Below are positions 42,850 through 50,685 of a DNA stretch of 64,000 bases, one piece after another. Position 1 is the stretch's first letter, and every line of letters begins with the position of its first letter. The notes beneath the pieces are model-generated. The model was not told where the DNA came from. It searched no databases and worked only from the letters and a program-made list of their open reading frames with translations. This stretch comes from Lentzea kentuckyensis (GTDB taxonomy: Bacteria > Actinomycetota > Actinomycetes > Mycobacteriales > Pseudonocardiaceae). The translations under genes were made by a program, and so were the position numbers. The stretch lies in contig NZ_MUYM01000009.1 in assembly GCF_002150765.1 (NCBI RefSeq), forward strand, positions 1 through 64,000. Reading direction: 5' to 3'.

Positions 42850-45209
42850 GCCTCACAATCGGGATCGGTGACGGAACAGGCGTCCGGGGTGACGGGGGAG
42901 ACGGCGTTGAGCTTGCCGTCGGTGCCCTGCAGCGTGGACTTCTCCACGTGCGTGGCGCTCTGGGTGCGCAGGTAGTACGTGGTCTTGAGGCCGCGCACCC
43001 AGGCCAGCTGGTACAGCTCGTCGAGCTTGCGGCCGCTCGGCTGAGCGAGGTACAGATTCAGCGACTGCGCCTGGTCGATCCACTTCTGCCGGCGCGAACC
43101 CGCCTCGATCAGCCAGGAGCTGTCGACCTCGAAAGCCGTGGCGTACAAGGCTTTCAGGTACGGCGGCACCCGGTCGATCGCGCCGAGACTGCCGTCGTGC
43201 AGCTTCAGGTCCGAGATCATCTGCTCGTCCCACAGCTTGCGCTGCTTCAGGGCACGCACCAGGTCCGGGTTGATCACGGTGAAGTCGCCGGACATGTTCG
43301 ACTTCACGTACAGGTTGCGGTACAGCGGCTCGATCGACTGGTTCACGCCGGTGATGTTCGCGATGGTCGCGGTCGGCGCGATGGCCATGACGTTCGAGTT
43401 CCGCATGCCGCGCCGCACCTTCTCGCGCACGGCGTTCCAGTCCAGTGTGGACGAACGGTCCTGCTCCAGCTCACCCTCGGCGCGGGTGGCGGCCAGGATC
43501 TCCACCGAGTCGATCGGCAGGACGCCCCGCGACCACAGCGAACCCTCGAACGACCGGTACGCGCCGCGTTCCCCGGCCAGCTCGGCACTCGCGGAGATCG
43601 CGTGGTAGCTGATCTCCTCCATGGAACGGTCGGCGAACTCGACGGCCTCCTTCGACGCCATCGGCAGGCCGAGGGTGAACAGCGCGTCCTGGAAGCCCAT
43701 CAGGCCCAGGCCGACCGGCCGGTGCTTGAGGTTGGAGTTCCGTGCCTCGGGGATCGTGTAGTAGTTGACGTCGATCACGTTGTCGAGCATCCGCACGGCC
43801 GTGCGCACGGTCTTTTCGAGGCGCGCGTGGTCGATGCCGTGCTCGGTCACGTGCTGTGCGAGGTTGACCGATCCAAGGTTGCACACCGCGACCTCGTCGA
43901 TCGTGGTGTTCAGCGTGATTTCGGTGCACAGGTTCGACGAGTGCACGACACCGCTGTGCTGCTGCGGCGAACGCAGGTTGCACGGGTCCTTGAACGTGAT
44001 CCACGGGTGTCCGGTCTCGAACAACATGGTCAGCATGCGCCGCCACAGGTCGACGGCCGGGATCTGGCGGAAGACCTTGATCTCGCCGTTGGCGGCCTTC
44101 TTCTCGTACGCCCGGTACTTCTCAGCGAACTCGTCACCGAACGCGTCGTGCAGGTCCGGCACCTCGTCAGGGGAGAACAACGTCCACTGGCCGTTCGCGC
44201 GGACCCGGCGCAGGAACTCGTCCGGCACCCAGTTCGCGGTGTTCATGTCGTGCGTGCGGCGGCGCTCGTCACCGGTGTTCTTGCGCAGGTCGAGGAACTC
44301 CTCGACGTCGATGTGCCAGGTTTCGAGGTACGCGCAGACAGCGCCCTTGCGGCGTCCGCCCTGATTCACGGCTACGGCGGTGTCGTTGGCAACCTTCAGG
44401 AACGGCACGACGCCCTGCGACTTGCCGTTGGTGCCCTTGATGTGCGCGCCGATGCCGCGCACCGGGGTCCAGTCGTTGCCCAGACCGCCGGCGAACTTGC
44501 TGAGCAGCGCGTTGTTGCTGATGCCGTGGAAGATGGCGGCGAGATCGTCGTCCACGGTGGTCAGGAAGCAGGACGACAGCTGCGGGCGGGTGGTGCCCGA
44601 GTTGAACAGCGTCGGTGTCGAGCACATGAAGTCGAACGACGAGAGCAGCTCGTAGAACTCGATCGCGCGGGCTTCGCGGTCATCCTCTTCGAGGGCGAGG
44701 CCCATGGCGACGCGCATGAAGAACGCCTGCGGGAGCTCGTAACGGCGGCCGTCGTCGTGCAGGAAGTAGCGGTCGTACAGGATCTGCAGGCCCAGGAACT
44801 GGAAGTTCAGGTCACGCGACGGGTCGAGCGCCGCACCCAGGCGGGCCAGGTCGAACTCCGCCAGGCGCGGGTCGAGCTGGCTGAGGTCGATGCCGTGGTG
44901 CACGAACGACGCGAAGTAGGACGGGTAGCGCTCGGTCATCTCGGCGTGCGAGAGAGGCACGCCGCAGGCCTCGGCACGCAGCTTGTCCAGCAACAACCTG
45001 GCGCTGACGTAGGAGTAGTCCGGGTCGTGCTCGACCATCGTGCGGGCGGCCATGATCGGCGCCAGCGCGAGTTCGGCGTCGGTGATGGCGTCGTAGAGAT
45101 TTCGCTTGGTCTCGGCCAGAACCGCCTCGGCCGACGCGTTCGGCAGGTCGGCACACGCTTCGTTGACGACCCCAGAAAGACGATCCAATGTCGTTAGGCG
45201 GTCGGGCAC
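42840..45209 (-). CDS. nrdA: Class I ribonucleotide reductase large subunit
   Basis: A 789-aa R1 protein that reduces ribonucleoside diphosphates. Active-site segments: Cys in [16 protein letters not shown] with the Cys and Glu near 430, and CNLGSVNL. The C terminus ends DCEACQ, the mobile redox Cys pair. The N terminus starts GTG behind GAGGAG and aligns with the middle of the ATP-cone; the nucleotide-binding KRDG hairpin that should precede it is absent, and none is found upstream in frame. Overall dATP inhibition may therefore be lost. Expression should be repressed by B12 through the riboswitch at 45325-45520. Confidence 0.95.
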   Translation of the reverse strand: MPDRLTTLDRLSGVVNEACADLPNASAEAVLAETKRNLYDAITDAELALAPIMAARTMVEHDPDYSYVSARLLLDKLRAEACGVPLSHAEMTERYPSYFASFVHHGIDLSQLDPRLAEFDLARLGAALDPSRDLNFQFLGLQILYDRYFLHDDGRRYELPQAFFMRVAMGLALEEDDREARAIEFYELLSSFDFMCSTPTLFNSGTTRPQLSSCFLTTVDDDLAAIFHGISNNALLSKFAGGLGNDWTPVRGIGAHIKGTNGKSQGVVPFLKVANDTAVAVNQGGRRKGAVCAYLETWHIDVEEFLDLRKNTGDERRRTHDMNTANWVPDEFLRRVRANGQWTLFSPDEVPDLHDAFGDEFAEKYRAYEKKAANGEIKVFRQIPAVDLWRRMLTMLFETGHPWITFKDPCNLRSPQQHSGVVHSSNLCTEITLNTTIDEVAVCNLGSVNLAQHVTEHGIDHARLEKTVRTAVRMLDNVIDVNYYTIPEARNSNLKHRPVGLGLMGFQDALFTLGLPMASKEAVEFADRSMEEISYHAISASAELAGERGAYRSFEGSLWSRGVLPIDSVEILAATRAEGELEQDRSSTLDWNAVREKVRRGMRNSNVMAIAPTATIANITGVNQSIEPLYRNLYVKSNMSGDFTVINPDLVRALKQRKLWDEQMISDLKLHDGSLGAIDRVPPYLKALYATAFEVDSSWLIEAGSRRQKWIDQAQSLNLYLAQPSGRKLDELYQLAWVRGLKTTYYLRTQSATHVEKSTLQGTDGKLNAVSPVTPDACSVTDPDCEACQ

Positions 45210-45324
45210 GCTCTCTCCTCGCGAGCTAAGCCCGAGGAAAACGCATGCGCACGCCAGCGGACACACCACTGGTGCACACAGCCGCCCTCCCTCGGGGCAC
45301 CGTGTCGTGCGCGCAGGCTTGCGC

Positions 45325-45520
45325 GCACACCAGTGGCAGGTCTTCGGACTCGTGGGCGCACTACGAACGCCTACCGGCCGTCGCTTCCCAGGTCGCGAGA
45401 CCCAGTGCTCAGTTGACGGCTTTCGTTCCCACTCACCGCTGCGGGGCAGTCCTGGTTTTTCACCAGGTTCCCTCTTGCCTCACCGGCTCGTTGCTCCGAG
45501 TCGGTGAACCACCAGCGCGG
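45325..45520 (-). promoter_or_regulatory. Cobalamin (adenosylcobalamin) riboswitch
   Basis: Read on the minus strand, the sequence has the class hallmarks: GGGAACCTGGTGAAAAACC, then ACTGCCCCGCAGCGGTGAG, AAAGCCGTC, and the B12 box region GAGTCCGAAGACCTGCCACTGG split at its core CCTGCCACTGG. The order and spacing match RF00174-type cobalamin riboswitches. Downstream toward nrdA there is a strong hairpin (about 45307-45330) and CCCGAGG/CCTCGGG pairing (45292-45298 with 45230-45236) close to the ribosome site, which could be the expression platform. Streptomyces class Ia nrdAB operons are known to be controlled in this way. Confidence 0.93.
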
Positions 45521-45580
45521 CAGATACTACATGTAGGGGTGGGGTCTGGATCACCACCCAACATGGGCGTGTCGTGGGCT

Positions 45581-45760
45581 ATGGTGATCAACGTGGGTGA
45601 TGTTCGGCCGAAGGTCGTCGCGGGCGCGCTGGTCAGTGCGGGGCTCGCTTCGACGTCCCTTCTCGTCGGTGCCGCGGCGCCCGTGACGAGCGGTGTTCTG
45701 GCCGTGTTCGCGGTGCTGGTGATGATCATCGCCCGACGATCAGGGCGACCCCGAGACTGA
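45581..45760 (+). CDS. Small membrane protein, unknown function
   Basis: A frame of 59 aa with two hydrophobic segments (LVSAGLASTSLLVGAAAPV and VLAVFAVLVMIIA) and a basic end (RRSGRPRD). No family recognised. TATGGT at 45580-45585 lies 7 bases before GTG 45593, so the true start may be that GTG on a leaderless transcript, giving 55 aa. It overlaps the convergent lysE end by 35 bp. Codon use fits its neighbours, but it could be chance. Confidence 0.45.
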   Translation: MVINVGDVRPKVVAGALVSAGLASTSLLVGAAAPVTSGVLAVFAVLVMIIARRSGRPRD

Positions 45761-46304
45761 TCATCACGGCGGCGATCAGGCCGTCCAGCACCCGCCACGA
45801 GCGGGGCTTGGCGAACAGCGGGCTGAGCAGCCGGGCGCCGAACCCGAGCGCGACGAACCAGGTGACGCTCGCGGTGACCGCGCCGACGCCGAACAGCCAC
45901 CGGCCGGCCGCGATCGAGCCGAGCAGCAGCAACGTGTCCAGGTAGACGTGCGGGTTGAGCCACGTCAGCGCGAGCGCGGTGAGCACGGGCCGGTTCGAAC
46001 CGCTGTCGGCGGCGGTCATCGTCCCAGGGGTGAACACCCTGCGCGCCGCCAGAAACCCGTACCCCAGCAGGAAAAGCCCGCCGACGACCGCGGCGACGGT
46101 GATCGCCTGCGGCCACCTGCGGACGATCGCCCCGAACCCCGCGACGCCCACCGCGACCAGGATCGCGTCCGAGATGGCGCACACGGCGACGACCTTGGCC
46201 ACGGCTTGACGTCGAAGTCCTTGGCGCAGCACGAAAGCGTTCTGCGCGCCGATCGCGACGATCAGGGTCATCATGGTGCCGAAGCCGAGCAGCAGGTCAG
46301 TCAC
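45726..46304 (-). CDS. lysE: LysE/ArgO-family basic amino-acid exporter
   Basis: A 192-aa inner-membrane protein with about six hydrophobic helices. LysE hallmarks: GAQNAFVLRQGL near residue 21, and WLNPHVYLDTLLLLGS near 115 with the conserved NPH. It exports lysine or arginine. GTG start. It is divergent from a LysG/ArgP-type regulator, the same arrangement as LysE/LysG in Corynebacterium. Confidence 0.94.
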   Translation of the reverse strand: MTDLLLGFGTMMTLIVAIGAQNAFVLRQGLRRQAVAKVVAVCAISDAILVAVGVAGFGAIVRRWPQAITVAAVVGGLFLLGYGFLAARRVFTPGTMTAADSGSNRPVLTALALTWLNPHVYLDTLLLLGSIAAGRWLFGVGAVTASVTWFVALGFGARLLSPLFAKPRSWRVLDGLIAAVMISLGVALIVGR

Positions 46305-46341
46305 GTCGTCGACGGTATTGACGCGGTCTTGATGAGACCAG

Positions 46342-46365
46342 CTAAAGATTCTTACGTATCATTAG
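46342..46365. promoter_or_regulatory. Inverted-repeat candidate operator for the LysG-type regulator
   Basis: CTAAAGAT (46342-46349) and ATCATTAG (46358-46365) are complementary at 7 of 8 positions around an 8-bp centre, in the only AT-rich stretch of the lysE-lysG gap. It lies 8 bp before the regulator start, where autoregulation and activation of the exporter by a LysR-type protein would be expected. The binding is inferred. Confidence 0.5.
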
Positions 46366-46373
46366 CGCTTGTG

Positions 46374-47231
46374 ATGGATCTCGACCTGGTTCGCACGCTG
46401 CTCGCGGTCGTGGACGCGGGCACGTTCGACGCGGCCGCCGCGGCGTTGCACGTCACTCCGTCCGCTGTCTCCCAACGGATCAAGGCACTCGAACAGCGCA
46501 CGGGTCGCGTGCTGCTGGTGCGGGCCCGGCCGGTGCGACTGACGCCGTCGGGGGAGGTGCTGGTCCGGTACGGTCGGCAACTGCTCGCCCTGGATCAGGA
46601 CCTCGACGCGGCGCTGGGGTCCGACGCCGTCGTCCGGGTGCCGATCGCGGTGAACGCCGACTCGCTCGCCACGTGGTTCCTGCCCGCCCTGCAACGGGTC
46701 TCGCCGTCGTTGAAGATCTCGTTCGACCTGCACCGCGAGGACCAGGACCACACGACGGCGTTGTTGCGCCAGGGTGTGGTGATGGCCGCGGTCACGTCGT
46801 CACGCGAGCCGGTCGCCGGGTGCTCGGTCCGCATGCTCGGCGACATCCGTTACGCCGCAATGGCTTCGCGGGATTTCATCGACCGGAACCAGGAAGGCGC
46901 GCTGAAGTCGTGGCTGCCGGACGCGCCGGTGGTGGTGTTCGACCGCAACGACGACCTCCAGGACAGGTTCGTCCGCACGCTGACCCGCGGTCGCGGCGCG
47001 TCGGAACACCGTCACTACGTGCCGTCGTCCGAGGTGTACGTGCGGGCGATCGTGGCGGGCCTCGGCTGGGGCATGGTCCCGCCGCAGCAGCTGCAGGAGG
47101 GCCTGATCGACCTCGCGCCCGGCCGGACGATCTCGGTTCCGCTGTACTGGCAGCAGTGGAAGCTCGACTCGCCGGCCCTCACGGCGGTGGCCGGCGCGGT
47201 CGCGGAGGAGGCCCAGGTCGCGCTTCGGTAG
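46374..47231 (+). CDS. lysG: LysR-family regulator, LysG/ArgP type
   Basis: A 285-aa LysR-type protein. N-terminal HTH in LVRTLLAVVDAGTFDAAAAA and LHVTPSAVSQRIKALEQ (residues 5-50), then an effector domain. The sequence TGRVLLVRARPVRLTPSGEVLVRYGRQ split across 48-75 is typical of ArgP/LysG. It should activate the divergent exporter gene in response to intracellular Lys/Arg. ATG 46374 is used; GTG 46371 is adjacent. Confidence 0.92.
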   Translation: MDLDLVRTLLAVVDAGTFDAAAAALHVTPSAVSQRIKALEQRTGRVLLVRARPVRLTPSGEVLVRYGRQLLALDQDLDAALGSDAVVRVPIAVNADSLATWFLPALQRVSPSLKISFDLHREDQDHTTALLRQGVVMAAVTSSREPVAGCSVRMLGDIRYAAMASRDFIDRNQEGALKSWLPDAPVVVFDRNDDLQDRFVRTLTRGRGASEHRHYVPSSEVYVRAIVAGLGWGMVPPQQLQEGLIDLAPGRTISVPLYWQQWKLDSPALTAVAGAVAEEAQVALR

Positions 47232-47312
47232 GACCTGTCGAAACCCTGGGGACAACCTGTCGGCTTCCTGAATCCAGGAACCGGGCGGGTTCGCGACCGC
47301 GTTGACCGGTAT

Positions 47313-48020
47313 GTGCTGATTCCTCGACTTGCCGCCACCGGCGGTTCACTCGCCGTCGTCGCGACGGTGGCCATGGTGGGTCTGCTCGACCTGACCGTCG
47401 GCCCGCTGCGCCGCACGATCAGCGAGTACGCGCTGGGTGACTACCGGCCGGTGTTCGACGTCGCCGTGCTGCTGCTGGCCGTCGGTTCGCTCGCGATCCT
47501 CACCGCGCTCGTCCACAAAGGACTGACGAAGTGGCGGTCCGGCGGCTCGATCGCGCTGATCCTGTGGTCGATCGGCCTGTTCCTGGTGGTGGTGTTCCCC
47601 AAGACGAACTGGGCGATGGGCACCAACCAGGTCAGCGGCAGCATTCACCGGTTCGGCAGCATGATCGCGTTCGTCAGCCTGCCGATCGCGGTGATCCTGC
47701 TGGCCAGGCCGTGGCTGCGGGATCACGTGTGGGGAAAGCACGCGAGATTCACGATGGCGTCCGGTCTGTTGAGCGTTGTCGCATTCACGCCGCTTCTCTA
47801 CGCCATTGTGCTGGGAGCGACCTCCGACGTTCGGTGGTGGGTCGTGTTCCCGTTGGGCTACATCGAGAGGATCTTGCTCATCGCGGAGGTGGGCGCCGTG
47901 CTCGTCGTCGGGCTGTGGGCGGTCGCGGCAAGTAGGGTTGCGCCATGGCGAGTTGGGGAGACCTCGCGGATTACGTCCGCGCAGAGTACGACGTCATCCA
48001 CGACGAGGACGAGGAGCTGA
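47313..48020 (+). CDS. DUF998-family membrane protein
   Basis: A 235-aa protein with about six hydrophobic helices; the family mark is RRTISEYALGDY near residue 34, a polar stretch after the first helix, followed by FPKTNWAMGTNQVSGSIH near 100. Function unknown for the family. GTG start. Its last 25 codons overlap the next gene in another frame (76 bp), and this tail is Ser/Thr/Arg-rich and not conserved-looking. Confidence 0.83.
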   Translation: MLIPRLAATGGSLAVVATVAMVGLLDLTVGPLRRTISEYALGDYRPVFDVAVLLLAVGSLAILTALVHKGLTKWRSGGSIALILWSIGLFLVVVFPKTNWAMGTNQVSGSIHRFGSMIAFVSLPIAVILLARPWLRDHVWGKHARFTMASGLLSVVAFTPLLYAIVLGATSDVRWWVVFPLGYIERILLIAEVGAVLVVGLWAVAASRVAPWRVGETSRITSAQSTTSSTTRTRS

Positions 48021-48355
48021 GGATCCTCTTCACCTTCGGGGACGACGACGAGGGCGACGATGAGCGCACGCAGGTCGTGATCATCGTCAGGGAAGTGCTC
48101 GACAAGATGCACGAATGGGTGCAGATCGCCTCCCCCTGCGGGTTGGCGGCGGACGTGAACCTCCGCGACGTGCTGGAGGAGGTCGGCAAGTCCACCGTGG
48201 CGTGCGGTCTCGCGATCATGGGCGAGCACGTGGTGGTCCGGCACTCGCTTCCGCTGGTGGACCTCGACATCCACGAGTTCACCGACCCGCTGCAGCTGCT
48301 CGCCGGTACGGCGGACATGCTCGAGGAAACGTTCTGGGGAGGCGATGGCTACTGA
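47945..48355 (+). CDS. YbjN-like protein
   Basis: A 136-aa acidic protein resembling the YbjN/T3SS chaperone-like fold: two strands after an acidic stretch (DEDEELRILFTFGDDDEGDD), VVIIVREV, and a C-terminal PLVDLDIHEFTDPLQLLAGTADM helix. Actinomycetes encode many of these, often thought to be peptide-binding. ATG follows the start of the DUF998 tail. It ends TGATG with the TIGR03086 gene. Confidence 0.7.
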   Translation: MASWGDLADYVRAEYDVIHDEDEELRILFTFGDDDEGDDERTQVVIIVREVLDKMHEWVQIASPCGLAADVNLRDVLEEVGKSTVACGLAIMGEHVVVRHSLPLVDLDIHEFTDPLQLLAGTADMLEETFWGGDGY

Positions 48356-48921
48356 TGTTCGACTTGACGCCTGCGACCGATCAGCTCGCGGCTCTGGTGC
48401 GCAACGTGTCGGACGGCGATCTCAAGGCACCGACCCCGTGTCCCGACTACACGGTCGGCGACCTGCTCGACCACGTGAACGGCCTCTCGGTCGCCTTCAC
48501 CATGGCGGCGCGGAAGACCCCGCTGAACGGCGCGGCCGCAGGTGACGCGACCCGGCTGCCGCTGGACTTCCGCGAGTCGATGCCGGTGCGGCTCGCCGAA
48601 CTGGCGTCGGCCTGGCACGCGCCGTCGTCCTGGGAGGGCATGACCGCGGCGGGCGGCGTCGACCTGCCCGGCGAGGTGGCGGCTGCCGTGGCGCTGGACG
48701 AGGTCGTGCTGCACGGCTGGGACCTGGCCCGCGCGACCGGCCAGGACTTCGCGGTCGACGAGAACCTGCTCCAGGTCGTCTACGGCTTCGTGTCGTCGAT
48801 CGGCCCGGACGACCGCGACGGCTCGCTGTTCGGCGCCGCGGTGGAGGTCGACCCGAACGCGCCGCTGCTCGACCGTGTCCTGGGACTCAGTGGGCGCGAT
48901 CCTGGGTGGGGCCTAGGTTAG
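48355..48921 (+). CDS. TIGR03086-family metal-binding protein (mycothiol-type DinB/MDMPI)
   Basis: A 188-aa protein with the MDMPI_N four-helix plan: TPCPDYTVGDLLDHVNGLS near residue 26 supplies the first His, and VVLHGWDLARATGQDF near 120 the last. Family members are metal-dependent and many use mycothiol. Substrate unknown. The stop-start overlap TGATG couples it to the YbjN-like gene. Confidence 0.9.
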   Translation: MFDLTPATDQLAALVRNVSDGDLKAPTPCPDYTVGDLLDHVNGLSVAFTMAARKTPLNGAAAGDATRLPLDFRESMPVRLAELASAWHAPSSWEGMTAAGGVDLPGEVAAAVALDEVVLHGWDLARATGQDFAVDENLLQVVYGFVSSIGPDDRDGSLFGAAVEVDPNAPLLDRVLGLSGRDPGWGLG

Positions 48922-48931
48922 GCTCTCCTAA
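48913..48931. promoter_or_regulatory. IdeR/DmdR-type iron box
   Basis: CTAGGTTAGGCTCTCCTAA matches the actinobacterial iron-box consensus TTAGGTTAGGCTAACCTAA at 16 of 19 positions. It ends one base before the GTG start at 48933, so on a leaderless transcript it covers the -10 region. An iron-loaded IdeR/DmdR repressor would shut the following gene when iron is plentiful. Confidence 0.75.
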
Positions 48932-48932
48932 C

Positions 48933-49271
48933 GTGAGAGCGATTACGGTGCAGGTTCGGGCCGGGCTGGGCGTGGGACGCCTGGCCGCCGCGGTGGATTC
49001 CCTGGTGGAACTGCATCCCGAACTGTGTCGTTCCGGCTTCGCACACCGTGAGGTCGTGGACCCCGCCGCCGCCACCGACGCCGCACTGGCCGAGGCGGAG
49101 GCGGGGCTCGACCCGCTGGCCGGGCTCCTGATGCAGGCCGTGTGGCTCGACGCCGGCCCCGATCGATCCGGCCGGATGGTGCTGGTGCTGCACGACGTCG
49201 TCGCCGACCTGATGCCGCGGATCCTGCCGTGGCTGGTGCAGGCCTGGCGGCAGCCCGCGTTCGTCGGTTAG
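48933..49271 (+). CDS. Short NRPS condensation-domain-like protein, catalytic motif lost
   Basis: A 112-aa protein that aligns with the middle of an NRPS condensation domain: VQVRAGLGVGRLAAAVDSLV (like the strand-helix after the start of a C domain), LDPLAGLLMQAVWLDAGPDRSG, and VLHDVVADLMPRILPWLV where HHxxxDG should be. That motif reads LHDVVAD, so only one His remains and Asp/Gly are gone. It is far too short for a working domain (about 450 aa). A remnant or a small binding protein, under iron control. Confidence 0.7.
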   Translation: MRAITVQVRAGLGVGRLAAAVDSLVELHPELCRSGFAHREVVDPAAATDAALAEAEAGLDPLAGLLMQAVWLDAGPDRSGRMVLVLHDVVADLMPRILPWLVQAWRQPAFVG

Positions 49272-49274
49272 GGC

Positions 49275-49306
49275 CTCGTGTCCCAGGCAGCCGCCTGGGA
49301 CACGAG
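49275..49306. terminator. Bidirectional terminator hairpin
   Basis: CTCGTGTCCCAGGC (49275-49288) and GCCTGGGACACGAG (49293-49306) make a perfect 14-bp stem with loop AGCC, between the convergent condensation-like and methyltransferase genes. Confidence 0.9.
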
Positions 49307-49316
49307 CACGGCGGAG

Positions 49317-50012
49317 CTACCGCCGCTGGGCCAGGAAGACGTGTTCGCGGCCCGGCCGGTCCGGCGCGTCACGTACGTCCACGATCTGGAAGCCGCACGC
49401 CACCAGGCTCTTCTCGACTTCGGGCCGGGAGCGGAACCGCAGCGTCGAGTCGGAGGAGAGCACCGAGCCGTCCGGGAACCGGTAGGTACGGCGGATCGAC
49501 ACGAACGGCAGGCCCACGCCGAGCAGTTCGAGCTGCTCGCGCACCCCGCCGCGCACCCGCGGCTGTGCCCGCGACCAGTCCTCCCAGGCTCGTCTCTCCG
49601 GCCGCCGCGTCTCGAACACGAGGTGCCCGCCGGGGCGCAGCGCGTCGTGCACGCACCGGAGCGCGACCTCCCAGTCGTCGCCGAGGAACACCTGCGCCAC
49701 GTTCCCGGTCATGGTCGCGAGATCGACCTGCAAGGGAGGCAGCGACGTCGCGTCGCCGTGGATCCACCTCACCCGGGAATCCTTGGCCCGTGCGATCTCC
49801 AGCGACGCCAGCGCCGGATCCACCCCGAAGACCGTGAGTCCGGAGCCGGCCAGCAACGTCGCGAGGTTCCCGGTGCCGCACCCGAGGTCGAGCACCGAGC
49901 GGGCGCCGACCTCGGCGGCGATCCCCAGGTAGAGCGAGAGGTCGCTGCGTGGTTCGTCGAACAGGTCGTAGATCCGAGCGAGCCGTGGATCGGCGAAAAT
50001 CGCGTCAGGCAT
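49317..50012 (-). CDS. Class I SAM-dependent methyltransferase
   Basis: A 231-aa Rossmann methyltransferase. SAM site VLDLGCGTGN near residue 40, VFGVDPAL near 61, HGDATSLP near 84 and a motif-like VDLATMTGNVAQVF near 95. A C-terminal strand region (RRTYRFPDGSVLSSDSTLRF) is typical of small-molecule or protein methylases. Its start overlaps the DUF3800 stop by 8 bp, so it is the last gene of the MoxR/VWA operon. Substrate unknown. Confidence 0.9.
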   Translation of the reverse strand: MPDAIFADPRLARIYDLFDEPRSDLSLYLGIAAEVGARSVLDLGCGTGNLATLLAGSGLTVFGVDPALASLEIARAKDSRVRWIHGDATSLPPLQVDLATMTGNVAQVFLGDDWEVALRCVHDALRPGGHLVFETRRPERRAWEDWSRAQPRVRGGVREQLELLGVGLPFVSIRRTYRFPDGSVLSSDSTLRFRSRPEVEKSLVACGFQIVDVRDAPDRPGREHVFLAQRR

Positions 50013-50685
50013 TCCACATCCTAGGCCCGACGACGAACGGCATCAGCAACTCGATCACCTCTCGGTCAGGACGTCCGTTCAGTTCCTCCTCCGCGACCCG
50101 CCTGGCGATCCCGGCCAGGAAGTCCGCCACCTGCACGCGAGCGTCGTACTGCGAGTCGACCAGCGTGAGGCTTTCCAGTCGTGGCGCGATCTTCTTCAGC
50201 TGCCGGATCCGCCCGTCGGTCAGCGACAGCTGCTGGTCGTGCACGATCGACACCGGACCTCCCCCCGAAACCTGCCACTGCGCGACGGCCCGCAGGATCG
50301 CCGGGAACAACGGGTCCAGCGTTCCACGCGGCCCGCGGGCGCGCAGCAGGTCGTTGTAGTGCTCCAGCGGTCCGGAGACGCGGCCGAACTCCGCGCGCAC
50401 CCGCGAGGCGAGATACCGCCGTTTGTCCACGAGCTGCACGCGGGCGCGTCCGATCAAGGGGCCGTCAGGTCCGAGGAACCACAGCAGCACCCACCGGTTC
50501 TTCGTGCGCAACAGATGGTTGGCCTTGTACTCCAGCGCGGGCGACTTGATCATCGAACGCAGCTGGGTGACACACGACGAAGCCTCGTCGTGCGACATCC
50601 GGACGCCGGCGTGCGCGAAGACCGCGGTGACCCCGCCGACGAGCTTCTCGCCCTCGGAACCGGACTCGTCGCAGGCGATCTCCAT
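50005..50685 (-). CDS. DUF3800-family nuclease-like protein
   Basis: A 226-aa protein with the DUF3800 marks: N-terminal EIACDESGSEGE (the DESG acidic strand), a middle VSIVHDQQLSLT with an Asp, and near the C terminus LTLVDSQYDARVQVADFLAG with Asp in each strand. DUF3800 is predicted to have an RNase H-like fold, so these acidic residues may form a metal site. ATG at 50685 is used. The start overlaps the VWA gene stop (TGATG), so it is coupled. Activity untested. Confidence 0.82.
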   Translation of the reverse strand: MEIACDESGSEGEKLVGGVTAVFAHAGVRMSHDEASSCVTQLRSMIKSPALEYKANHLLRTKNRWVLLWFLGPDGPLIGRARVQLVDKRRYLASRVRAEFGRVSGPLEHYNDLLRARGPRGTLDPLFPAILRAVAQWQVSGGGPVSIVHDQQLSLTDGRIRQLKKIAPRLESLTLVDSQYDARVQVADFLAGIARRVAEEELNGRPDREVIELLMPFVVGPRMWNA

